From the NCBI GenBank assembly GCA_021784205.1, contig JAJXTB010000060.1, forward strand, positions 1 through 15,484: DNA of 15,484 bases, written 5' to 3'. The position numbers were made by a program, and so were the translations under genes. Positions 1-6,869 of the stretch are shown in pieces. The DNA comes from Actinomycetes bacterium. GTDB taxonomy: Bacteria; Actinomycetota; Acidimicrobiia; Acidimicrobiales; RAAP-2. The first letter of the stretch is position 1, and each line of letters begins with the position of its first letter. The notes beneath the pieces are model-generated. The model was not told the origin of the DNA. It did not search any database and was given only the letters and a program-made list of their open reading frames with translations.

Positions 1-403
1 GACTCTCTTTCCGTGGACGTCGCGTCAATGGTTCGACGACTTCCTGAAGGAGGGGTTCTGGCGCCCGATGTTCGCGATCGAAGAGTTCCGCGAGGGTGAG
101 GACATGGTGGTACGTGCCGAACTGCCCGGAATCGACCCGGACAAAGACATCGAGCTCGAAATCGCCGAGGGGATGCTGGTCATCTCGGCCGAGAAGAGCG
201 AATCCCACGAGCACGACAGCGACCGCGTGCACCGCAGCGAGTTCCGATACGGCTCCCTCACGCGCAGCGTGCCGCTGCCCAAGGGCGTGCGCGACAAGGA
301 CGTGTCGGCGTCCTATAAGGATGGCGTGCTTGAGGTGCGCATCCACGTTCCCGAGACGTCGGCGAGTGAGATGAGTCACAAGATCGCGGTCAAGCGCGGT
401 TGA
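1..403 (+). CDS. Hsp20/alpha-crystallin small heat-shock protein (5' end cut by window)
   Basis: Small heat-shock proteins are ATP-independent holdases that bind unfolding proteins in the cytoplasm and form oligomers. The frame is open from base 2, so the start lies outside the window; 133 residues are visible. The ATG at 68 is unlikely to be the start, because the codons before it read as a normal Hsp20 N-terminal region (LFPW, then WFDDF) upstream of the alpha-crystallin domain. That domain begins around FAIEEFREGEDMVVRAELPG and ends with the family hallmark DGVLEVRIHVPE (A-x-x-x-x-G-V-L type). The I-x-I/V tail motif is represented only weakly by IAV near the C-terminus. A strong hairpin terminator follows the stop, so the gene is probably not co-transcribed with the metal ATPase. 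The family call is secure; the client role is known for the family, not shown here. Confidence 0.93.
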   Translation, partial: TLFPWTSRQWFDDFLKEGFWRPMFAIEEFREGEDMVVRAELPGIDPDKDIELEIAEGMLVISAEKSESHEHDSDRVHRSEFRYGSLTRSVPLPKGVRDKDVSASYKDGVLEVRIHVPETSASEMSHKIAVKRG

Positions 404-411
404 GCCGCCCG

Positions 412-455
412 CCGAGTGGCCGCCGGTCGGTTGGTCGGCGGCCACTCGGAGTTTT
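412..455 (+). terminator. Intrinsic terminator after the Hsp20 gene
   Basis: A perfect 14-bp inverted repeat (CCGAGTGGCCGCCG at 412-425 and its complement at 436-449) encloses a 10-base loop and is followed by AGTTTT. It starts 8 bases after the Hsp20 stop codon, which fits a Rho-independent terminator, although the T-run is short, as is common in high-GC actinobacteria. Confidence 0.85.
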
Positions 456-505
456 CGTCAGTGGTGAAGAGACCTTCGCCCCTGGCCGAAGCGCGGCGCT
501 GATCC

Positions 506-511
506 TAGGGT
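506..511 (+). promoter_or_regulatory. Candidate -10 box for a leaderless metal ATPase mRNA
   Basis: TAGGGT lies 7 bases before the ATG at 519. No Shine-Dalgarno sequence is visible between them, so transcription would start at or next to the ATG. The -35 region at 17-bp spacing (TGGCCG) is a poor match to TTGACA. The same TANNNT-to-ATG arrangement occurs before the genes at 10015 and 13855. Confidence 0.4.
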
Positions 512-518
512 CGAAGAT

Positions 519-2867
519 ATGACCACTTCCGCGGCGTCGGGCCTGTCGTGGGTGCGTCAGCGTCTGACAATGTTCGTCTTGGTGGTGGCGCTCGTCGGAC
601 TCGGGCTCGGAGGCGCCCTCCACGCGGCGTCGGCCGGCGGCGCGGGCGACGCCACCTGGGTGGTCGTCGCGGGCGTCGGTGCGGTCCTCTCGCTCTCCTC
701 GATGGTCAAGAGCCTGCGCCACGGCCGGCTCGGTGTCGACGTGATCGCTCTGGCCGCCCTGGTGGGGGCGGTGGCGGTGCGCGAGTATCTGGCTGCGGGG
801 ATCATCAGCGTCATGGTGGCGACGGGACAGTCGCTCGACGACTGGGCCGCCGGTCGCGCTCGCCGCGAGCTCGCGGCGCTCCTGGCGCGCGCACCCAAGA
901 GCGCGCACTGCTATCGAGACGGCGCCCTCGTCACGGTTGATCTCGATGAGGTCGTTGCCGGCGACCGGCTCATGGTGGGCGCGGGCGAGCTGGTGCCGGT
1001 GGACGGAACGATCACGAGCGATGTCGCGACGCTGGACGAGTCCGCTCTGACCGGTGAGCCCCTTCCCGTCGAGCGTGAGCGCGGCGAGTGGATTCGCAGC
1101 GGCATCGTCAACGCGGGTGCACCCATCGAGATGCGTGCCAGCGCAACAGCGGCGGACAGCACGTTCACGGGCATCGTGCGCCTGGTGGCCGAGGCGGAGT
1201 CCTCCCAGGCGCCGACGGTTCGTCTGGCCGATCGTTACGCCCTGATCTTTCTCTTCGTCACGCTGGCCACGGCGGGGTTCGCCTGGGCCATCGGGGGGGC
1301 GATCCGCGCGGTGGCGGTGCTCGTGGTGGCGACGCCGTGTCCATTGATCCTCGCCGCGCCGGTCGCCTTCGTCTCGGGACTCTCGCGTGCCGCGCACCGC
1401 AACGTCATCATCAAGGGCGGCGCCGTATTGGAGCGCCTGGCCAAGAGCACGACGCTGCTGATCGACAAGACCGGCACGATCACGATGGGACGCCCGGCCC
1501 TGCGTGAGGTCGTGTGCGCGGGGAACCTGTCGGCCGATGAGCTCCTCGGACTCGCCGCCTCGCTCGATCAGATGTCACCGCACGTGATCGCCGCTGCGGT
1601 CGTACGGGCCGCTCTGGATCGGGGTGCGCAGCTCGTGCTGCCCGACGAGGTGGACGAAGTCGCGGGCCGGGGAATCCGCGGCATCGTGAGTGGACGGACC
1701 GTTCTCATGGGCAACGCCAGCTGGTCGGGGCTAGTCGGGACGCCGACCTGGGCGAAGTCGGCCCGGCGGCGCGCGCGGCTCGAGGGCTCGCTGACCGTCT
1801 TCATCGCCGTCGACGGCGAGCCCAGTGGCGTGCTCGTCTTCGACGATCCCTTGCGGCCCGACGCCGCACGCACGCTGCGCTCGCTGCGTCACGACGGCAT
1901 CGCGCGCGTCGTGTTGGTGACGGGTGACCGCGTCGACGTGGCCGAGACGATCGGGGCGGTCGTCGGGGTGGATGAGGTGCTGGCCGAGCGCTCCCCGCGC
2001 GAGAAGCTCGACGTGGTCCAGCTGGAGAGCCGCCTTGCTCCCACGATCATGGTGGGCGACGGCATCAACGACGCCCCCGCCCTCGCGCTCGCCGACGTCG
2101 GCGTGGCCATGGGTGCACGCGGGGCGACGGCCGCGTCCGAGGCCGCCGACGTCGTGATCACCGTGGATCGATTCGATCGACTCCACGAAGCCCTCGTGGT
2201 CGCTCGACGGACACGGCGCATCGCGATCGAGAGCATGGTGACGGGCATGTCACTGTCACTGGTGGCAATGGCGGTGGCGGCCGCAGGCTACCTGCCGGCG
2301 GTGTCCGGAGCGCTCCTCCAAGAAGTGATCGACGCCGCAGTGATCTTCAATTCGCTGCGGGCGCTGCGCGCGGGTGGTCGAGAGCGGCGTCTCACCGAGG
2401 AGGACTCGGCGCTAACGAGGCGTTTTCGCGACGAGCACCGCATGGTCAGCAGCGTCATCACCTCGCTCGAGGAGGTGGCCAACTCGCTGGACTCGCGTGA
2501 ACGGAGAAGCGTCATGGAGGTCGTGCGCTCGACGCATCGTCAACTTGTCGACGAGGTCCTGCCCCACGAGGAGGCAGAAGAGATGGTCCTGTATCCGGCG
2601 CTCGGCCGCTTCTTCGGGGGCAGTGACCCAATGGGCACGATGAGCCGCGCGCACGTTGAGATTGCCCACCGCGTGCGCCGTCTGGGCCACTTGATCGACG
2701 ACATTGGCACCGACGTGCCCGATGACACGGATCTGACCGAGTTGCGCGGAGTCCTTTACGGACTGCACGCGATCTTGAAGCTGCACACGGCCCAGGAGGA
2801 GGAGCACTACCTCTCGCTCGCCGAGGACGACTCGGTCGTCGGTTCCGCGGTGGCGAGCGCGCGCTGA
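519..2867 (+). CDS. P1B-5-type metal-transporting P-type ATPase with C-terminal hemerythrin domain
   Basis: This is an inner-membrane pump that exports a transition metal using ATP. The 782-residue protein starts directly with membrane helices and has no N-terminal HMA or His-rich metal-binding domain. Visible P-type marks are the actuator TGE (178-180), the metal-site motif TPCPL (272-276), the phosphorylation site DKTGT (D316), TGD (468-470) and GDGINDAP (513-520). The usual P1B HP dipeptide is replaced by SPH (353-355). After the last helices (to about 615), residues 635-770 form a hemerythrin-like domain with H640, H673, HEEAE (H683, E687), H712, H750, H756 and H763 as candidate di-iron ligands. 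TPC plus a C-terminal hemerythrin defines the P1B-5 group, whose member Nia from Sinorhizobium meliloti is tied to Ni and Fe transport. Metal specificity here is inferred. Start: ATG 519, with no clear ribosome binding site but a TAGGGT box 7 bases upstream. It stands alone, between a terminator and a 158-base gap. Confidence 0.9.
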   Translation: MTTSAASGLSWVRQRLTMFVLVVALVGLGLGGALHAASAGGAGDATWVVVAGVGAVLSLSSMVKSLRHGRLGVDVIALAALVGAVAVREYLAAGIISVMVATGQSLDDWAAGRARRELAALLARAPKSAHCYRDGALVTVDLDEVVAGDRLMVGAGELVPVDGTITSDVATLDESALTGEPLPVERERGEWIRSGIVNAGAPIEMRASATAADSTFTGIVRLVAEAESSQAPTVRLADRYALIFLFVTLATAGFAWAIGGAIRAVAVLVVATPCPLILAAPVAFVSGLSRAAHRNVIIKGGAVLERLAKSTTLLIDKTGTITMGRPALREVVCAGNLSADELLGLAASLDQMSPHVIAAAVVRAALDRGAQLVLPDEVDEVAGRGIRGIVSGRTVLMGNASWSGLVGTPTWAKSARRRARLEGSLTVFIAVDGEPSGVLVFDDPLRPDAARTLRSLRHDGIARVVLVTGDRVDVAETIGAVVGVDEVLAERSPREKLDVVQLESRLAPTIMVGDGINDAPALALADVGVAMGARGATAASEAADVVITVDRFDRLHEALVVARRTRRIAIESMVTGMSLSLVAMAVAAAGYLPAVSGALLQEVIDAAVIFNSLRALRAGGRERRLTEEDSALTRRFRDEHRMVSSVITSLEEVANSLDSRERRSVMEVVRSTHRQLVDEVLPHEEAEEMVLYPALGRFFGGSDPMGTMSRAHVEIAHRVRRLGHLIDDIGTDVPDDTDLTELRGVLYGLHAILKLHTAQEEEHYLSLAEDDSVVGSAVASAR

Positions 2868-2869
2868 GC

Positions 2870-2911
2870 GTTCGAATCCGGACGTGATGTTGGGCGCAAC
2901 TTGTTCGAATC
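2870..2911. repeat. Two direct copies of GTTCGAATC, 33 bp apart
   Basis: GTTCGAATC occurs at 2870-2878 and again at 2903-2911. Each copy contains the palindrome TTCGAA. The 33-bp offset is close to three helical turns, so both sites would face the same side of the DNA. They sit just after the metal ATPase stop and before the glycosyltransferase. They could be operator half-sites, but no regulator is known here. Confidence 0.35.
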
Positions 2912-2915
2912 GTGA

Positions 2916-2947
2916 GTCCACATTGCGATTGAGTCACCAATGTGGAC
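2916..2947. promoter_or_regulatory. 10-bp perfect dyad upstream of the glycosyltransferase
   Basis: GTCCACATTG (2916-2925) and CAATGTGGAC (2938-2947) are perfect complements separated by 12 bases. No T-run follows, and TGTGGA is repeated a few bases later. It is either an operator for the downstream gene or a hairpin at the 3' end of the metal ATPase mRNA. Its position, 79 bases before the GTG start at 3026, favours an operator. Confidence 0.45.
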
Positions 2948-3025
2948 ACCTGTGGAGCATTCGCGGAGGCGCACGATAGGTGGTGACGCGACGGCGGGTG
3001 TGACCCGTCGCGGGGGTGCGCGCGC

Positions 3026-4507
3026 GTGAATCCGCCTAACTCATTGGTGGGGCGAAGGGTTCGCTCGTCGACTCCGGCAAGTCCCGAAGACGAGTTTCTG
3101 GTTCCGGCGGTCGCCGCGCAGGAATCAGCGGGCACAGTGCGCATGGCGCCCTCGTCGGGCATGCATCGCAGCTACGACGTTCCCGTCGCCCCGTCGGGGG
3201 GTGGTCGCCGCTACATCAGCGTGGGTCAGAAGTTCTCGATCGCCCTCGTCGTCGCGACGTTGTGGCTGGCGGCGTCGGTGTGGATCTCGTGGCCCTGGAT
3301 CACGGGACTGGCTCAGCACGTAACGATCGTTCCAGCTCTGATCATCGTTTCGTTGCTGGCGTTCGCGCCGGGCTTCGTCGTCGCCTTCCTGGTGGCCGGA
3401 CTGGCCTTTGATCGCCAGCCGTCCTTCAAGATCGCCTCGCCTCGCGACGCGGTCACCGTCCTGATCGCCGCGCGCAACGAGGAGGCGGCGATCGGTGACA
3501 CGGTTCGCTCGCTGTCTGAGCAGGACTACGAGGGCGATCTGCGAGTGATCCTGATCGATAACGGATCGAGCGACGACACGATCGGGGTCGCTCGCCGAGC
3601 CGCCCAGGCGAGCGCACTCGCGCTGGCGATCCTCGAAGAGTCGGCGCCCGGCAAGAGCCACGCACTGAACCGGGGTCTCGAGCGCGTGACGAGCGGCCTG
3701 GTGATCACCGTCGACGCGGACACCCTTCTGCAGCGCTCCGCCATTCGCCTGCTGGTCGCGCGCATGGTGTCCTCGCCGGCCGAGGTCTGCGCGGTGGCCG
3801 GCGCGGTGCTCGTACGCAACAGCCGATCGACGTTCTGGAGCCGCCTGCAGACCTGGGACTACTTCCTCGGCATCGCCTCGGTGAAGCGAATGCAGGGGCT
3901 CTTCCAGAACACCCTCGTGGCTCAGGGCGCCTTCAGTCTCTATCGCAGCGACGCGGTGCGCGAGGCCGGCGGGTGGCCCGACGCGATCGGTGAGGACATC
4001 GTGCTCACCTGGAAGATGCTCAACAACGGCGCGAAGGTCTTCTTCGAGCCGCTGGCAGTGGCCTTCACCAGTGCGCCGGAGACCTTTAGGGTGCTCGCCC
4101 GTCAGCGCTCGCGCTGGGCGCGCGGGATGATCGAGGGGCTGCGCACGGTGCCCCCGTGGCGCCACCAGAACGGATACGCCCGGGTCCTCACGGGCTTCAA
4201 CCTGATGATCCCGCTGCTCGATACGGCCTACGTGCTCTTGTGGCTGCCCGGCCTCGTGCTGGCGATCTTTGGCGTGTACTGGATCGTCGGTCCCATGACG
4301 GTCGCCGTTCTGCCGGTCACGCTGCTCGTCTACGGCGTGCTCTTTCACTACCAGAACCAGCGGGTCTTCAAGCCGCTGGGGCTGCGCGTGCGCAAGAGCG
4401 CGCTGAGCCTGTTCCTCTTCGTGGTCCTCTACCAGGCGTTCATGTCGGCTTTCTCAGTTCTGGGCTACGTCCAAGAGCTCACTCGGCGCGCTCGACGCTG
4501 GAAGTGA
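3026..4507 (+). CDS. Membrane-bound family 2 glycosyltransferase (processive synthase type)
   Basis: GT2 enzymes of this form transfer a sugar from a nucleotide donor at the cytoplasmic face and often push a growing polysaccharide through the membrane. The 493-residue reading has a polar 65-residue N-terminus, two helices (about 70-90 and 103-126), a GT-A domain (about 140-375) and three to four C-terminal helices (about 390-482). Catalytic marks are DNGSSDD (178-184), the metal-binding DAD (230-232), GED (322-324) with the general base, and QRSRW (360-364), the QxxRW motif of processive synthases such as cellulose, hyaluronan and poly-GlcNAc synthases. The product is unknown; no partner gene (deacetylase, PilZ or c-di-GMP protein) is adjacent. 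The GTG at 3026 has a G-rich stretch (GGGGGTG) upstream, but ATG 3143 or 3161 would remove a low-complexity N-terminus and may be the true start. Single-gene unit. Confidence 0.85.
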   Translation: MNPPNSLVGRRVRSSTPASPEDEFLVPAVAAQESAGTVRMAPSSGMHRSYDVPVAPSGGGRRYISVGQKFSIALVVATLWLAASVWISWPWITGLAQHVTIVPALIIVSLLAFAPGFVVAFLVAGLAFDRQPSFKIASPRDAVTVLIAARNEEAAIGDTVRSLSEQDYEGDLRVILIDNGSSDDTIGVARRAAQASALALAILEESAPGKSHALNRGLERVTSGLVITVDADTLLQRSAIRLLVARMVSSPAEVCAVAGAVLVRNSRSTFWSRLQTWDYFLGIASVKRMQGLFQNTLVAQGAFSLYRSDAVREAGGWPDAIGEDIVLTWKMLNNGAKVFFEPLAVAFTSAPETFRVLARQRSRWARGMIEGLRTVPPWRHQNGYARVLTGFNLMIPLLDTAYVLLWLPGLVLAIFGVYWIVGPMTVAVLPVTLLVYGVLFHYQNQRVFKPLGLRVRKSALSLFLFVVLYQAFMSAFSVLGYVQELTRRARRWK

Positions 4508-4548
4508 CCGCTAACCAACTGTTTCGTTGCATGTAGTGGTCGGGCGAC

Positions 4549-4864
4549 ATGGTCGTGCCCACGTCCCTACCGCTGCGTCGGTCCTACGACCCGCCGACTC
4601 TCCTGCTCACCAGCCTGGCGTCGGGTCCTTGGCACGGCCACGCGCTGTCAAAGGACGTCGAGGCCTTCTCCGGCGTGACTGTGTTGCCCCGCACCCCTTT
4701 ATGGCACGCTCACCCGGCTCGACGAGCAGGGTCTGATCGAGTGCGCGGGCGGCGAGGAGGACTGGTGTCCTCATCGGATCACCGCGAGCGCGGCCACGCG
4801 TCGGGGGTTGTCGACGCTGCGACATTTCAGGCTCATCGGCGCGGCGGCGCTCTGCACGTGTTGA
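4549..4864 (+). pseudogene. Frameshifted PadR-family transcriptional regulator
   Basis: PadR proteins are dimeric winged-helix repressors, often of neighbouring ABC exporters. From ATG 4549 the frame reads a PadR-like winged helix: PPTLLLTSLASGPWHGHALS, then KDVEAFSGVTVLPRT up to about 4695. The next family motif, LYGTLTRLDEQGLIE, is in the +1-shifted frame from 4697, and this frame continues (PHRITASAATRRGL) to a TGA at 4862-4864. One extra C in the CACCCC run at 4693-4697 explains the break; the family's usual GPGTLYG is here LPRT-c-LYG. The tail is short for the family. The restored stop overlaps the next ATG as TGATG. A +1 programmed shift is possible in principle, but the next gene is also broken, so decay is favoured. 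The identification rests on my recognition of the helix-wing motifs. Confidence 0.75.
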
Positions 4865-5280
4865 TGGCTCGGGCCGGCAGGATCATCAGCGAGGCAGGAT
4901 TTTCCAAATCGGTCGAGCACTTCGCGAGCGTCCTGCCCATGGCGTCGCGGTTCAGTGCCCAGCTTGCCTACGGGTGGCCGTCGCGGGAGGAGCAGCGGGA
5001 ACACTCCTGGTCGGTCTCGGCGCACTTGCGCTCGCTCCGTTGTTCGTGCGCTTGGTGGGAGGTGGCTGGCTCGCAATCGACCCGCGCGGCGTCACGTGCT
5101 TGTCGCTTCGGCCGCGACGGACGTCTCGTCCACGCTGCTGGGAGTCGACGGCCGACTGGTCAGTGCGGTAGGCGCGGCCGCCACCCTCTTCACTGCGAGC
5201 GTGCTGGCGAGATCGCTCGTCGCCGCCCTCTGGGGTGTCATACGCATCGCCTCGAGCGTTCCCGTGGACTCGCCCGCTAG
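4864..5280 (+). pseudogene. Decayed gene for a small membrane protein, spread over three frames
   Basis: The ATG at 4864 overlaps the restored PadR stop (TGATG), as in an operon. Coding-like sequence runs from MARAGRIISEAGFSKSVEHF in one frame, then shifts near 4960-4978 into a second frame with a hydrophobic helix (GGAAGTLLVGLGALALAPLF, followed by WLAIDPRG). It shifts again near 5085 into a third frame (HVLVASAATDVSSTLLGVDG) ending in another helix (LVSAVGAAATLFTASVLARS). Two frame changes within about 120 bases argue for a dead gene. I do not recognise the family. The restored protein would have at least two membrane helices and would probably have been co-transcribed with the PadR gene. 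Its 3' end abuts the stop of the convergent ABC permease, so the original terminus is unclear. Confidence 0.55.
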
Positions 5281-6065
5281 GGGACCAGGATGCGCTGAAA
5301 GCGCCGCGCGGCGAGCCAGAGACCGGCGAGCGCCAGGGCTACGAGGTAGGCGACGCGGCCGAGCATGACGACATCGAACTGGCCGAGGGAGAGCCCGCGC
5401 ATCAGTGCGGCCGACTGATAGAGCGGCGAGATTGAGATGATGGCCCCGAGCCAGTGCGGATAGAGCGTGATGGGAAAGAACGTCCCCGAGAACAGGAAGA
5501 GCGGCAGCTGGATGAGCGTCACCAGGTCGAAGTCCTGCCAGGAGCGGATGTAGGTGGCGGCGGCGAGTCCCGCGCAGCTGAAGGCCAAGCTCGTCACCAG
5601 CGCGGCCGGCCAGCACAGCACCACCCAGGCGCTGCCGGCGTCGCCGAGCAGGACCATGCACGTAATGAAGGACGCCGCGTAGATCGCCGCACGTCCGAGC
5701 GCCCACCAGACCTCGCCGAGGGCCACGTCGGTCACGTCGAGGGGTGTGGAGAGCACCGCGTCGTAGGAGTGGGAGATCTTCAGGCGAAAGAACGTGTTGA
5801 AGATCGAGTCGATGACCGCGCCGTTCATCGCCGAGGTCGCGAGCATGCCCGGTGCCACGAAGGTGGCGTAGCTGATGAACCGCCCGCCGACGAGCTGAGG
5901 GGCGATGAGGTGGTTGAGGCCGATCCCCACGCTGAGCAGATAGAAGAGAGGCTCGAAGAATCCGGAGACGAGCATGAGCCACTGCGAGCGATACACCGCG
6001 AAGTTGCGCTCGAAGATGTGCCATGAGCGTCGTGAGCCAAAGCGCGGCAGGGTTCGCGTGAGCAT
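5277..6065 (-). CDS. ABC-2 type exporter permease, second subunit
   Basis: This is a membrane subunit of the ABC exporter encoded with the two genes upstream of it on the minus strand. The 262-residue protein has about six hydrophobic segments and the DrrB/NodJ-type signature FLFSGTFFPITLYP (190-203), followed by PLYQSAALMRGL, which is typical of lipo-oligosaccharide and drug exporter permeases. The reading frame is open much further upstream, but that part is the antisense-frame shadow of the neighbouring permease. The ATG at 6065 is chosen because it overlaps the upstream stop as TGATG, with GGTGGA just before it. It is clearly related to the other permease, so the pair probably forms a heterodimer over one ATPase dimer. 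Substrate unknown. No terminator is obvious after the TAG stop, where the decayed plus-strand genes converge. Confidence 0.88.
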   Translation of the reverse strand: MLTRTLPRFGSRRSWHIFERNFAVYRSQWLMLVSGFFEPLFYLLSVGIGLNHLIAPQLVGGRFISYATFVAPGMLATSAMNGAVIDSIFNTFFRLKISHSYDAVLSTPLDVTDVALGEVWWALGRAAIYAASFITCMVLLGDAGSAWVVLCWPAALVTSLAFSCAGLAAATYIRSWQDFDLVTLIQLPLFLFSGTFFPITLYPHWLGAIISISPLYQSAALMRGLSLGQFDVVMLGRVAYLVALALAGLWLAARRFQRILVP

Positions 6066-6869
6066 CAGTCCACCAAGCGCCGACGCAACGTGCGACGGCC
6101 CCAAAATATGCCGGCCACGCTCATGGCGGTGAGCACGAGCACGTGGGCGACTAGCGCCCACGGTTGGCCCTCGCCGAAGGCGGCGGCACGTGCGAGCGCG
6201 ACTCCGTGATAGAGCGGCACCAGCTGGACCAGGGGGCGCAGATAGCTCGGGTAGGCGGAGACGGGATAGAAGGTCGCCGAGAAAAGGAACATCGGCACGA
6301 AGGCGAAGCGGTAGATAGTGGTGAAGGAGGCATCGGACTCGACGGAGGCGGCGTAGGCGACGAGCGGAGCGGCGAAGGCCAGGGTGATGAGCGCCCCGAG
6401 AAAGGGCAGGGTGAGGCTCCACCACGAGGAGAGGGCCCCGGAGCCGGCGATGACGAGCGTGTAGACGATGCCGGTCGCGAAGGATCGGGTCACGACCCAC
6501 GTCAATTTGCCGGTGAGGATGTCCTTGGGTTCGAGCGGCGTCGCCGCGGCCGCGTGGTAGTTGCGAACCCACTTGACCGAGGCCAGCACCGGCCAGAGCG
6601 ACTCGCCCTCGCCGAGCTGCATCGTGGTGGTCGCAAGCAGGCTCGGCGCGATGAAGTGCAGGTAGGTGTGCCCCTCGACGAGTCCGGCGTGGGCGGTCAC
6701 CAAGTGGCCGACACCGACGCCGAGCGCGGCCAGGTAGAAGATCGGAAAGAGCACGGTGCCCGCGACCGACCCGCGCCAGGTCTGGGCGTAGTAGGTCGCG
6801 TGGTACCACCAACTGCGCCGCCAGCGCGACCAGCCGAGGGTGGATTCGTTGGTCGACATCAGTCCACCA
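6063..6869 (-). repeat. Duplicated 13-base gene-junction sequence in the ABC operon
   Basis: On the minus strand TGGTGGACTGATG is present at both gene junctions: at 6857-6869 (ATPase to permease 1) and at 6063-6075 (permease 1 to permease 2). Each copy encodes the end of LVD, the TGA stop, and the next ATG as TGATG; GGTGGA can serve as the ribosome binding site. Only these two 13-base copies are repeated; the span between them is coding. The identity could reflect ancestral gene duplication or selection for coupled translation. Confidence 0.6.
6065..6859 (-). CDS. ABC-2 type exporter permease, first subunit
   Basis: This is a 264-residue membrane subunit paralogous to the following permease. 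It has a short cytoplasmic N-terminus (RRSWWYHATYYAQTWRG, about 14-30), six predicted helices, and the family signature FLFSATFYPVSAYP (191-204) followed by PLYHGVALARA. The signature matches DrrB/NodJ-type permeases, which export lipids, glycolipids or drugs. The start overlaps the ATPase stop as TGATG, and its own stop overlaps the next start the same way, so the three genes form one coupled unit. The protein ends in LVD, as does the ATPase upstream. The exported compound cannot be read from the sequence. Confidence 0.88.
   Translation of the reverse strand: MSTNESTLGWSRWRRSWWYHATYYAQTWRGSVAGTVLFPIFYLAALGVGVGHLVTAHAGLVEGHTYLHFIAPSLLATTTMQLGEGESLWPVLASVKWVRNYHAAAATPLEPKDILTGKLTWVVTRSFATGIVYTLVIAGSGALSSWWSLTLPFLGALITLAFAAPLVAYAASVESDASFTTIYRFAFVPMFLFSATFYPVSAYPSYLRPLVQLVPLYHGVALARAAAFGEGQPWALVAHVLVLTAMSVAGIFWGRRTLRRRLVD

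Noticed and set aside
390..1397. A 335-residue minus-strand open frame opposite the metal ATPase
   Set aside because: It is low-complexity Arg/His/Asp-rich sequence antisense to well-conserved ATPase motifs and has no ribosome binding site or domain.
4549..5280. A single 243-residue open frame in the plus direction
   Set aside because: Only its first third looks like a protein family (PadR). After about 4695 the family motif continues in another frame and the rest of this frame is Arg/Ser-rich shadow, so it is treated as two decayed genes.
5277..6812. A 511-residue minus-strand open frame covering both permease regions
   Set aside because: Upstream of 6065 it runs out of frame through the first permease and is Arg/Leu/Pro-rich without helices. 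Only the part from ATG 6065 is a real permease.
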